Source of the DNA: Ganoderma boninense
Lineage: Eukaryota > Basidiomycota > Agaricomycetes > Polyporales > Polyporaceae
Direction: 5' to 3'
NCBI GenBank assembly: GCA_002900995.3
Contig: CM035305.1
Location: forward strand, 3,084,467-3,148,466
Length of the DNA: 64,000 nucleotides
Below, piece after piece: positions 1 through 12,380 of this stretch. A program made the translations under genes and the position numbers. Under the pieces are notes generated by a model that saw only the letters and a program-made list of their open reading frames with translations, did not search any database and was not told the DNA's origin. Numbering within the stretch: the stretch's first letter is position 1; the number at the start of each line of letters is the position of its first letter.

Positions 1-1394
1 ATCCCTGTTCCCCCTGTTAATCTCAGCATCAATCTCTGCCAATCGTATAGCACATACTGAGTGTCAGAGTGCACGGTCCTCGAGAGCTTCTCAGTACGGT
101 ACGTCTCGTAGAGGACATCGTGCGTGAGCGCCTTGAGGTCCGCCAAGTGGGTGCTTTGCAGATACGATGAGCCACAGCACGTTGCCAAGGCTCTATGTCT
201 GGTGACTCACTTGAGCAAGGCGCCCCGGAGGCGACTGAAGTCGCAGTGCTTAGGGTTGTCGACCTCAGCAATGCCCCACGGATAGATCCTAGCCCGAATG
301 GGCTGGCCGTCCATCTCGATCTCCTCCTCGGAGCCGATGATAGAGAAAGGCATCATGGCCTACGCAATAGGATTAGCTCCATGAATGTTCGAAATAGATG
401 CAAGGGCGACGAACGCGGAGTTCGCTGTTGTCCTGGATTGTCTCCTCATCGTCCTCCTCGATGTCGTACGGGAAGTTGTACACCGGGATATCATAATGCT
501 CGATGTCCTCCATAATCTAGAGTTTCTAGATCAATATGCATTCGTTGGGCGGGATCGAAGGATACACCTACCCGCTTCTTAAACCCACGAAGCTCGCTCG
601 GGGTAAGGGAGTCAGCCTTGCCAATGACGGGGATAACGTTGACGCGGGGCGAGAGCCGACGCATCAACTCGATGTCAATCTCCCGCAAACTACTTGGACA
701 TGAGTTCCATGTAAATCGGCCCAGAATAGCAACACGTACGCATGGCCAGTGGGAGAGATGAAGTAGAGGAGGGCATGCACCCTGTTGTCCCTGAAACGGG
801 GGTTACGTTTGATGCGGGACTCCTCAGCAAGAATGTCATCATATTGGCGTTCAAGGTGGCCGACAATCTCTTGGAAGCTATGGTGGTGGGGGAGATTCAG
901 GGGAAAGCCTTGACGAACAAAGAAATGCACGTACGCGAACTCGTTGTCAATATTGTCGCCGAATCCGGGGGTATCAACAATGGTCAGCGCAATACGAACA
1001 CCGTCTTCCTCCAGCTCTATACACTTGATCAGCAGTGTGCACTTAAACAAGACACGTGTACGCACCAACGTTGACGGGCTTGATCCTGATGCCCTCCTCG
1101 ACGTGAGCGGTGTCAGGAGAGTCGCAGACCTTGTGGGGAAGGACCTCGGACTCGCAAAGGGTGTTCACGAACGTGGTACGACCAGTGCCAGAAGCACCTG
1201 CGCATGAAAGTTATCGTCAGGACCAGTATAAGGCCTTGGAGGATGGGATATTGGTGAATGGACGCGCATGGACCATGCGCGTTGGCAGGGTGAGCGCGCG
1301 GCACAAACGGAATGGACAACTTACCGACGACCATGACGGTGAACTGGACACCCTTCTTGACCTTGTTGCCCCTGCGTCTGCCAGCGAACGACAT
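1..1394 (-). CDS. CDC11: Septin, Cdc11/AspA type (partial, C-terminus beyond left edge)
   Basis: Septins are GTP-binding filament proteins that form rings at the septum and hyphal cortex. Joining the minus-strand exons gives a start MSFAGRRRGNK at 1394 and then the P-loop GASGTGRTT, where the usual lysine is arginine, as is common in Cdc11-group septins. Further on come the G3 motif DTPGFGD, the block AEESRIKRNPRFRDNRVH, and AKAD (G4) within PVIGKADSLTP. The first intron is about 1198-1324 and splits the P-loop. The last visible exon holds THLADLKALTHDVLYETYR, typical of the septin unique element, and ends at a GTATGT donor near the left edge, so the coiled-coil tail is missing. The gene is divergent from MSH1 with 212 bp between the two starts. 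The family call is firm; assignment to the Cdc11 subgroup rests on the arginine P-loop and recalled similarity. Confidence 0.9.
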
Positions 1395-1606
1395 GATGGA
1401 GAGAGGATGAACTGCGGGTTGGAGGAACGACCTGGGCGACGGCGACCGCTTTTTCGTGGTGGAACAGGAAGGCAACTTGGGTCGCTGGCCGTTTCAAACT
1501 CCGCCCACCCCGGCGCTTGCACGTCGGTCTCGTTCCATTCCGTTTAGCGCCCATATCTGGCCATTTCCATTCGCCCTTCCCCTGCCCCCCTCGCGTCTCG
1601 GCGCAG
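1395..1606. promoter_or_regulatory. Shared promoter between septin and MSH1
   Basis: These 212 bases separate two divergent start codons and must hold both promoters and both 5' leaders. The part next to MSH1 is pyrimidine-rich (CCCTGCCCCCCTCG type), common in fungal core promoters. No TATA box was seen. Confidence 0.5.
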
Positions 1607-4600
1607 ATGCTCTCGACGCCCTCCTCTTCTATTGCATGCTGCGCTAGGAGAGCGGTGTATCTTCATTTCAAGAGAAGCATCAAGACGCGTCCACTGATCG
1701 CAGAGGAACCAAACCAATCGCTCAAGAAACCCAAGGTCACTAAGAAGACATACGCTGAGCTCCCGACTGGACGCGTCCTCCCCGATGGCACTGTGTCGCC
1801 TCCACTCAACGAATGGACAGGAGGCCTTAGGGAGGCTGTAGTCGCGCATGAAATCAGTATCTCTTCCATACGTGCGCACTTCCATGCGGACCAATATATC
1901 TCCTTTCTGACTCCTTCGTCGACTGGTCGGCTGCATGATGTTAGCGGAAGAGACGCGTTCACTGGGCCCGGAACAGCTGTTGCATGACGCGGAACCGTCA
2001 GATGGCCCAATTCGTGAAGATTCAGACCTCATCCCGGCTAAGAAGACCAGGCGAAGACGCGTGAAGACGAGTCCTTCTGAGACTAGTCCGATGCCCGAGG
2101 ATGCAGAGGAAAGCGCGTCCACGACACCCAAGCGAAGAAAACGGCGGACGTCGAAGCAGGCTTTGGATGGTAAGGTACCGATTGTTTGTGCCCTCTCCTG
2201 CTCTGGACTTACGAGATGTAACGTGTTAGACGTGGAGGTGTCCGCACCCACCAACCCTCTCGCAACAGAAGTGTTGGACAACCTTAATCGGTATCCTCAC
2301 TGCATTCTGTTAACGCGGGTCGGCCAGTTTTATGAGGTAAATTTCCGCCTTTTAACGTATATCGAAACTAGCCCAACTCTTCAAACAGTCATACTTCGAC
2401 CAGGCTGCTGAAGTCGCCCGTCTCCTCAACATTAAATTGACCAAGAAGAAATGGGGCGGTCAACGCATATTAATGTGTGGATTTCCCATCATGCACCTGC
2501 ACAAATACCTCAAGATACTCGTTCAGGACCATAACCGTTTGGTCGCCATGTGCGAGGAGCTCCGTCGCGACCGTCCTTTCGACTCTAAGGGCACCTTCGA
2601 GAGACGTGTCATGCGTATCGTGACACCCGGCACACTCATCGACGAACCATTTCTCAATCCCTATGAGAACAACTTCCTTCTGTCTATATCCTCAGCTCAG
2701 GGTCAACACTCTGTCGACGGTCTGTCAGCATCCTCTGCGTCTGCCTCCGATGCCCCCGTTGGCCTTGCTTGGATTGACATTTCAACTGGGGAATTCTATA
2801 CGAAGACTACGACAGTAGGTTGTCTGAGGGATGAGGTTGTACGTATCAGCCCCAAAGAGGTGGTCCTCGATGAACGCCTTCGCGAAGATGACACAAGCCA
2901 GGTTCGGAAAGTAGTCACCGAGGAGGATTCCTTCGTGTCGTATTTCACTCCTACACCCTCCTCCTTCCCCTCCGTAAATGGATCTCCTGATGATGGGATT
3001 ACTGTCGACGAGCTTACAGCCCAGATCAATGCCTCAAAGGAGGTCCTCCCAGTTGCGCTTACAACCGAAGAGGACCGAGCCGTCGAGCTTCTGACTGCAT
3101 TCATGCATGCAAACCTCATGGACTACATGCCATCCCTCGCTTCTCCAAACAGAGAGCTGCCGAGTTCAAGAATGCAGATTGATTCCCACACCGTCAAGGC
3201 GCTGGAGATCCGTGAGGGTTTGCGGGAAGGGGGCACGGTCGGGAGCCTCCTCAATGTAATCAAGCGGACGGTGACGAGTGGTGGCACTCGTCTGCTCGCG
3301 CGCTGGCTTTGTGAGTACCAACGGTTCTCTGGAAGGTATGGTGCTCATCAGTGTGCTGCAGGCTCTCCCAGTACCTCCGTGGCTGAAATCAATGCTCGTC
3401 AGTCTTTGGTCGCATTCTTCCATGCCCGGCCCTTCCTACGGCAAGATTTGGTACAATCACTTCGTGATGCCGAGGATGCCACTCGCATTGTCCAGAAGTT
3501 CCTTCTTGGGCGAGGCAACTTCCAGGATTTGACGGCGATATGTACTACGGTTGATATCTGGTCATCCATACAGGAGAGGATCCTTATGGAAAAGAGGATG
3601 GAGGGGAGATGCAATGTCCAGATTGGAGATGCACAGTGGGCGAGCATCGAAGCCCTCATGGAGAAGCTGAGCGATTTGGAGTGGCTGGCCAATCGTGTCC
3701 GTGCGGCGCTCATCCCTCGGGAGACAGCAGTCTCAGATGAAGAGGTTGGCTTGGACGAGCCTTCAGTAGGCTCAATGAACCCTGTGTCTTCGCCTGACCC
3801 AAGGAACTCATTGGGAGTTGTTGACTGGACCATCCGGCCTACGTACGTCGTTCTCGCTCCTTCATAGGATTAGGATGTCCTCATCGTTTCGTTTCGTAGG
3901 TTCTCTAAGCACCTTACGGACCTGCACTCAGCACTCCAATCCCTTCTTGCTGAGAAGGATGACCTGGAACGACGACTACAGGTCACTTATGGTATGCCAA
4001 TTGATCACCCCAGTACAACGTTGTCTGACAACCTACCAGCTGCACCTTCTTTGACGCTACGTGCATCGCCAGGGCAGGGGATGCATGTTCACGTTGCTCG
4101 TAAGACTCATGCATCGCAGTTGAAAAAGGACAAGGATTTCGTTAGCTTATCTGAAAGCGGATCGACTTGCACATTCTTCCATCAGGGGTGGTCACGACTT
4201 GCAATGCAGATCAATGAAACCGCATTTGCTATTGTAGGGGCTGAGAAGGAGGCTTTCGAAATGTTGAGAAATGAGGTACGGTCTGTGCGCCTTACTGCTC
4301 TTTACCACTCTCAAATTGGAACAGATCACTTCCCAAACCACTCTCCTGCGCCGAAACGCCCACATCATCGACGAGCTTGATGTCACCCTAGCGTTCGCAA
4401 ACCTCGCCATAGAGATGCGCTTTGTCCGGCCAGTGATAACTGAGGGGTAAGCAACTAACAGTTGATCCTGCTCGTGCTGCTCTAACTCTCGCCTTCAGTT
4501 CATCTTATCATGTCGTGAATGGACGGCATCCTACGGTCGAGCTAGGGCTTCTCACGTCCGGAAGGAGCTTCACACCTAACACGGTTACCTTGACTCCCGA

Positions 4601-5395
4601 GTCTCAGCTCCAGGTAATAACCGGGCCCAATATGGCGGGAAAGTCGACGCTGCTGCGTCAGACCGCTCTCATTGCGATACTAGCCCAGATTGGATCTTAC
4701 GTACCCGCCGATTCAGCACAACTGGGCATCGTGGACAGGGTGTTCTCGCGTGTGGGAGCGAAAGATGATCTCTTCCGCGATCGAAGCACGTTCATGGTGG
4801 AGATGTTAGAAGCCAGCGACATCCTCCGACGAGCGACGTCCAGAAGTTTGGTGCGTTTCTTTTACCTATCATTTATGACGGTGACTCGAACACTATCTAG
4901 GTGATCATGGATGAAGTTGGAAGAGGGACCACTGTGGATGACGGCCTTGCTATTGCCTTCGCTACTGTCCACCATCTCTTGTCTGTGAACGGTTGCCGGG
5001 CTATGTTTGCCACGCATTTCCATGAGCTGGCCGACATGCTGGGTCATATGCATGATACCGACAGCCACCATGGGCATGGCGCATTCTCGAAGGTCGCATT
5101 CTTTTGCACAGACGTCGATGAGATCGAGGTGAGCTCTGAACAGCAACGATACCAACGCAGGTGATGATTGATTTCTCCGCAGAACGGCTACTTCGCATAT
5201 TCCCATAGGATAAGGCCTGGTGTGAACCGGGACAGCCATGGACTCAAGGTCGCTCAGTTGGCGGGAATGCCGGAGTCTGCCGTCGATGTTGCACGATCCG
5301 CTCTTGCATGGCTGAAGAAGCGGTCAATGCAGCGAGCGGACAGCAAACTCGATCTTCGAACATTAGGACAGGCATTGGTGTCGCCGCCTATGTAG
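1607..5395 (+). CDS. MSH1: MSH1, mitochondrial MutS homologue
   Basis: MSH1 is a mitochondrial mismatch-binding ATPase that maintains mitochondrial DNA. The chosen start at 1607 gives an arginine-rich, acid-poor N-terminus ([19 protein letters not shown]) that looks like a mitochondrial presequence. A basic, probably disordered stretch follows. The MutS mismatch-recognition domain begins around [13 protein letters not shown], and [11 protein letters not shown] is typical of the MSH1 branch. The C-terminal ATPase has Walker [10 protein letters not shown] (4623-4649), then [13 protein letters not shown], Walker [12 protein letters not shown] and THFHEL. The protein ends SPPM at 5395. At least six short introns interrupt it (for example near 2168-2229 and 2334-2388). 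Its downstream neighbour, aconitase, is convergent. The reading frame looks intact. Some inner exon edges are inferred. Confidence 0.93.
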
Positions 5396-5701
5396 ATCTT
5401 CGCATGGTAGCTTGTAGCAATTCGTACTTTCGCCTGACTTCTAATGCATACGCCTTCCGTTGTCAAGGATCCGTGGGCGCCGATTCGACCGTCGTTGGCA
5501 TAGAGTAGCAAAGCGCCCTCTAGGCACAGCGGTGCGCACACCAGCATGCCTCATGTTATAGTTTCTGGGGCTGTCGAGTTGACTCATGGAGTGCCTGCAT
5601 AGCAGCATTTTCCCTAGTGCTGGAAAAAGACCAGAAGATTGTGCGTATTCTAAAGAGCGTGGAGTAGATACTTTTCGTGTGCCGAGGATACACCGACAGC
5701 C
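5396..5701. other. Convergent 3' intergenic region
   Basis: About 306 bases lie between the MSH1 stop and the aconitase stop. The stretch should contain both polyadenylation regions. No gene or repeat was recognised. Confidence 0.6.
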
Positions 5702-8700
5702 TCAGTTCGCGCTTGCAGCGATCTGAGTGCGGATGTGGTTCAACGCGGAACCTGCACGGAGCCACTTGAGCTGGTCCGTGGACATTGTGTGGCGTACGGG
5801 GACCTCGAACCTCTCGCCATCCCTACGTGTCACACGGAGGCTTACGATGGCATCGGTCTTGCCCTCCAGAAGGTCCGCAAGGCCAATCGTTTCAATGGTG
5901 TCGCCAGCGCCGATCCGGGTGTAATCGACCTTGTCAACAAACCAGAGGGGCAAAATGCCTTGTTTCTGTGCAGATCGTGAGTTTCTCGTAAAGGAGTATG
6001 CAAGACCCCGAAGACATACTTTGAGGTTAGTCTCGTGGATGCGAGCGAAGGACCGAGCAACGATAGCAGCGCATCCATAGAAACGGGGCTGGAGAGCTGC
6101 ATGCTCACGCGCACTCCCCTCACCATAGTTGTCATCAACTACAAGAGCCCATGGCTGCTTTCGCGCCTTCAGACGCTTGGCAACGTTGGGGATGGTGTCC
6201 GTCTCAGACTCGCCGGATGCGCGGTCGTGGTCGAATGCGACGTTCACATCGCCGCCCTCGTCGTTTACAGCCTGCTAGAGTTTCAGTACTACCATAGACA
6301 ATGACGTGACAATGAGCACAAACAGTGATGACTGGGAAATCGCAAGGTCAGCGTGCGAGAAATGCGCAGAGAAGAATGACATACGGAGGTTTTCGGAGAT
6401 ATTGGTCAGGTGGCCCTTGTATTTGAGCCAAGGTCCCTGCAGCAAATCGTCATCAGACCCTCTACCCCCACAATTCCATCCCCAATACTCACAGCAGCCG
6501 AGATGTGATCCGTCGTGCACTTGCCCCGCACTCGCATAAGTACCTTCAAAGGCGGTAGCTCCAGACCCCTCTCATTCCCGCTGCCCACCCCGAAGTGGCT
6601 CGGGAAAGGGGCAAGGATCTCCAACCGCTGCGAGTCTGGCCGGATGACCATGTCCGTCTCGGGCTGCGGCTCCGGCACGGGCTTCGGATAGTACTGTGTC
6701 TCCCCGGCGGTGAAGCCCGCCGCTGGGAGGTCCTGCCCCTGCGGAGGCGAAAAGCGGAAGTGGTCGCCGGAGGGCGTAGTGATGGAGTCCACCATGGGGT
6801 TGAACGAGAGCTTCCCCGAGAATGCCATGGCAGTCACGATCGTGGGCGAGGCGAGGAAGTTCATCGTGAGCCGGTTGCCATCATTGCGGGACTTGAAGTT
6901 GCGGTTGAAGGAAGTGAGGATAGCTATACATGCAATGTTCAGACCACGGAAGTGAGGGCATAAGGGTCATAGGCCGCACCGTTCTCCTCGCCCTGCTTGT
7001 CCTCGCGCTTCCATTGCCCGATACATGGCCCGCATGCATTCGCCAGGACGGTAGCGCCGACGTCTTCAAGCTCGCTCGTGATCTGGTCGCGCTCAATCGT
7101 CGCACGGATCTGCTCAGAGCCGGGGGTAGCGAGGAACGGAACCTTGGTCTTCAAGCCTGCTTTCTTCGCCTGGCGCGCGAGGTCCGCGACACTGGTCATA
7201 TCTTCGTATGAACTGTTCGTACATGAACCGATCAGTGCTGCAGAGAGCTCGTCTTTCCAACCCTGCTCCTTGATGAAGGTACCGAACTTCGACAGGGGGG
7301 TAGCCAGATCAGGAGTGAAGGGGCCGTTGATTGTAGGTTCCAATGTCGAAAGGTCCTGTCAGAGTAGTTGTTAGAAAGGCACCAGGAATCTAGGTGATAG
7401 GGTAACTCACAATTTGTATGACCTCATCATACTCTGCGCCCTCATCTGCAGCTAGGTAGCCTTGGCTAGCCGCGCGATCTGCAGCCCGAGCAACGGATGC
7501 GCGGCCAGTGGCTTGGAGATAAGCTCGCATGCCGGGCGTATATGGGAACGTCGAGGTAGTGGCACCAACTTCGGCACCCATGTTGGCAACAGTGGCCAGA
7601 CCTGAGAATCGTCTAGTGAGGATGACGGCAGGTGCAAGGACGTCAACGTAAAGACGTACCAGTACATGATTGGTTGAACACCCCAGGGCCGAAATACTCG
7701 AGGATGGCGCCTGTACCTCCCTAGATAACATTAATGTGAGTACAAGTGAGACTCCAACATCGAGAATAAAACTTACTCGGACAGTCAACCTGCCCGCGAC
7801 ATTCAAAATCAAATCTTTAGGAGTAGTCCAGCCATTCATCTCTCCAGTCAAATGGATTCCTGCATGGTCACGTTAAAAGACGTCTTGCACACACACATGG
7901 ACTAGACTGACCGATGATTTTCGGGGCTTTCAGCTCCCATGGGGTACCGGTGAGGGCATCGACAGCATCCGCACCGCCAACCCCGATAGCAAGCATCCCG
8001 AGGCCACCCGCGTTGGGGGTATGCGAGTCTGCGAACTCAATGAATCGAACAAACTCGCATGCTGTTCGTACTGACCTGTTCCAAGCCTAAATGACGGCTA
8101 GTCAGTGACGCGGTTCGAGTATTCGGAAATAAAGGACGCACATAAGCATTCCTGGCGCAGCATAGTTCTCAAGGACAATTTGGTGAATGATTCCAGAGCC
8201 AGGCTTCCAGAACTCGATGCCGTACTTGCGGGCGGCGCTTTCGAGGAAGTCGAAGACTTCTTGGTTCGTCACGATAGACCTCTTGGGTTCACGTATTTTT
8301 ACACTGAAATAAAACTGCAAAGCGGACTCTGCACGCACCTGTAAATCCTTCTCGGCGCCTTCAGCGGCCTGAATGAGATGGTCACAGTGGATGCTCGCGG
8401 GAACCGCGCATCTTGACATCCCAGCACTCATAAACTGCAACCTTGGAGGTGTGGTGAGCTCCCAGCCAGGAAAGACAAGAGATCAGACGCACAATGCCAT
8501 CTGAGCAGAAGCATCCTGCATTGCAACACGCTCCGGGTTGAGCTGCAAGTATGTCTCGCCCCGTTGGATGCCACCATTCGCCAAGGTGCGCTCGGGGTCG
8601 TGAATGTGGCTGTAGAGGATCTTCTCGGCGAGAGTCAAGGAGCGCTTTCCAATAACCTCGCGCACTATGGCGAGATTGTCGAGGAGCTTGGTGTAAGGGG

Positions 8701-8827
8701 GAGTGATAGACGTGCAGTCTTTCTCAGGGACAGAGGTCGCCGTTGCGAAAGCCCTGCGCTGGACGGATGAGTGGGAACCACGGAGCGAGCGGCCTAGGCC
8801 TCTGGGGCATACGATAGGTTGTCGCAT
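5702..8827 (-). CDS. Aconitate hydratase, mitochondrial (Aco2-like)
   Basis: Aconitases interconvert citrate and isocitrate; some fungal paralogues act on homocitrate in lysine synthesis. The chosen start [17 protein letters not shown] (8827) gives a mitochondrial presequence; an in-frame Met 11 codons upstream is less likely. Family blocks appear in order: [48 protein letters not shown] (first Fe-S cysteine), [11 protein letters not shown] (two more Fe-S cysteines), [31 protein letters not shown] and [16 protein letters not shown]. There are about ten introns; one of 54 nt around 5968-6021 stays open in frame. The C-terminus ([15 protein letters not shown]) looks more like the Aco2/AcoB branch than canonical Aco1, but that choice is from memory. 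The length is that of a full aconitase. Confidence 0.92.
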
Positions 8828-9530
8828 GCTGGCCCAAGGAACAGCCTGCGAGTCCAGCAACCACAGCAGCGAGACGAGACGAGACGGCGACCAGAGTCAA
8901 CAGAAGCCTCAAGACTTTCGCGACTTTCCCCAAAGCCTCCAGCACGCAATCACACCTGCTCAGCCGGGCCGCCTACTCCGCACCAATCACCGCCCTCAGA
9001 TTCGGAGGTTCCTCGACTTTTCAACGTGTCCTGTCGAATTTGAAGGCGTACAGAAAAGCGAACAGCAGACACGAGGGACTCTTGACACTTGGCCATAACG
9101 CAGTGCGCGAGAGTCTGGTCGGGCTCCAGTGACTTTTTGCACGGAATAACCATTGTGCATCGCGATATGCGACCGGTACCAGCTGTGAAGGTAGTGTAGC
9201 GTCTAACCATTGGCCTTACAACCTACAGGCTACAGCTCACGTATATCTTGGTAACACTGCCTTTGCGCGCAGAAGCCGAAAGTCGATCAGTCAGGCAAAG
9301 CAGGTGTATATGTATACGCACAGCAAGAATACATCCGTTCAAAGACAGCAATTAGGCAGGCGTCCTCGGTATGAGGACACTAAAGAGATTACATCGGAAA
9401 CCACTGTATGGGTGTGAAGGATATCTAGAGTGCGGGGTATCCAAGCGAACAGTAAGAGACGACTCAAACATGGCAACGACAGGGAATGCGAATGGGATAC
9501 ACACGTCTCACCCTTCCGACTCGTCCACTA
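8828..9530. other. Intergenic: aconitase promoter and ATG16 3' region
   Basis: About 700 bases lie between two minus-strand genes. The part near 8828 should be the aconitase promoter and the part near 9530 the ATG16 terminator. Small overlapping reading frames here show no recognisable protein. Confidence 0.55.
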
Positions 9531-10567
9531 TCAACCATTCGGCGTCAGATTCACGTCCGTCTCCGCCAGAGATGGCGTCCCATCCTTCTTCGGAGAGGCC
9601 CCCATCTCCTTCTTCTCCTCCCCGTTTCCCGACCCGTTCGTGTTCGCCGTTTGGGTCTCGCCATCCTCGCTCGTCTGCTCTGCCTGCCAATTCAGAACCG
9701 CTTGCCGGCGGGATTGCATGTCCTCGTAGAACTCGTTGGCCTCGTTCATACGGTTCACTTCCGACTGTTTCGCGTCCAGCCAACGTTGCAAGAGCTTTGC
9801 ATTGTCCTTCGTGAGGATCTGATTGCGTTCTTCGATTTGGCTGAGCTCCAGCTGAAGGGTGTTGATCTCGTCATGAAGGATCTGAAGCCGGGATCATGAG
9901 CAGATGTCTCATCGGAAACGACATAGTTCAACTTACTTGTGCCGTACGGTCCTTCTCTGCCATCAGCTCGCTATGCTGGTCAACCTTCTTTCTCAGGACA
10001 GCAATCTCATCTCGCGATTTCCTAAGGTTCTCCGCATCCATCCGCGAGAACTCTTCCTTTTCTCGTAGTGTTTCGTTCATGGCCAATAGTCGCTGAGCAT
10101 TCTGACCCTGTGCGTCTTATATACCGTTGCCAGCTCGTCTCGTAGTGACGAGATTTGCGATTCGAGGGAAGCGATATACGCGGCGCGTACGGGGTTGCTT
10201 TACGCGTTGGGGATGAGTGTACCGCCCTCAGGAATATTCAGGATCACGACGCACTCATCGCCAGTACCAGGGACAAATACGGTTGAACTGCTTGGATTAG
10301 GGCGAGCGGTGCCCATTGCGCGGAGAAGAGACGCGTTGCGCTCCCTCAGGAGTTTCGTTTGCTGTGCCAATCTGCGGTCTTTTCAGCGTTCACACCTTGG
10401 TTAGATTCGGGTGTAACTGAGACGAAGGAAGGCGCGTATATCCACAGGGCTGAGGGAGATATCGGGAAGGACATACATTGCTCGATGATGGGGGCATAGG
10501 AGGACTCCCTTGCATTACGCTCGACCAGCCGCAAGCGGAGGGTTTCTTGCCAGGACGGTTCTGCCAT
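9531..10567 (-). CDS. ATG16: Autophagy protein ATG16
   Basis: Atg16 binds Atg5 and dimerises to form the Atg12-Atg5-Atg16 complex that directs Atg8 lipidation at the phagophore. The N-terminus MAEPSWQETLRLRLVERN (start 10567) matches the Atg5-binding helix (W..L...L..R). A long coiled coil follows, assembled from exons carrying KLLRERNASLLRAMG, YIASLESQISSLRDEL and EFSRMDAENLRKSRDEI. The conserved end of the coil is LLQRWLDAKQSEVNRMNEAN. A low-complexity tail rich in N, G, E and K ends at 9531. There is no WD40 domain, as expected for fungal Atg16. Four or five short introns are present. It is divergent from the Rab7 gene, 270 bp apart, which is notable because Ypt7 acts later in the same pathway. 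No mutation was seen. Confidence 0.85.
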
Positions 10568-10837
10568 GTCGACGGGAGGATAGGCACAAGGCCAGAGGGA
10601 GAGACGAGGGTTGGGACAATCGTGGCAGGGGCAAGACGATGGACCGAGGTGAGCAAAGCCCTTGTCCTGCTCAAAATGGGCAGCTGCAGGCGCCCGCAAT
10701 CTCAGATCACCCGCTGGGCAGAGGCGCCCGCGTCGTCTGAGCCTGACGCCACGGCGGTCACGTCCACTGGCACTATCCTACACTCGACCCTCACTGCCCC
10801 CCACCCGTAGTCTCCTCCTTCTCCACTCCGCTTCGCA
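10568..10837. promoter_or_regulatory. Shared promoter between ATG16 and YPT7
   Basis: The two start codons are 270 bp apart on opposite strands. CT-rich tracts (cctccttctccactccg) precede the YPT7 ATG. No specific operator was identified. Confidence 0.45.
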
Positions 10838-11799
<962 letters not shown>

Positions 11800-12380
11800 G
11801 TCCGCAGTTTTTCTTACCTCTGCCTCTCTGGCAGTCTACCGTTTGTTGATGTCATCTGAGGACAAGTTGTTACCCCTTGATTCGAGAGTCCTGTTTTTGT
11901 CGCCTTAACCTGCGGTTTATGTTAATTTACTGCTTCCGTTCTTCTCTATCTCGTCCTCGCATTTTGTACATTCGTATAGGCGACTCTCTGAATCAGTATT
12001 AATGTTGGACTAGGACCGGCCTGAAGAATACTGGGGCGTGATAGGGGAAAGAACACAGATCCCAGTGTGCTGCAAGCTTGACACGGAGGAACACCCCTTT
12101 CGTCAGGCGGTGAGGTCATTCAGGGATGCGGGCGCTCCGTTGGGTCGGTCGAGCCACGCTTGGCCTTGACCACACTCAGACGACAGCCGGCTCAATCCGT
12201 CCTGTTCTCCTGCGTTATTGTACCCTGCCAGCTCCGCCGCTGACATACTGTCTTTCTAATTCGTTCTCGAGATGTGCTAGAGATCCCATCAACCCCTCCG
12301 CTCGCTCCTGTGATTCGATTGAACTACTCTGAGCAACGCTCCCTCTCTCCCTCCCAATTCACGCTTAATCGTTCAACGGC
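11800..12380. other. Intergenic between YPT7 and OSBP gene
   Basis: About 580 bases contain the YPT7 3' region and the promoter of the downstream same-strand gene. Short reading frames show no recognisable protein. An upstream untranslated or short coding exon of the next gene could lie here. Confidence 0.5.
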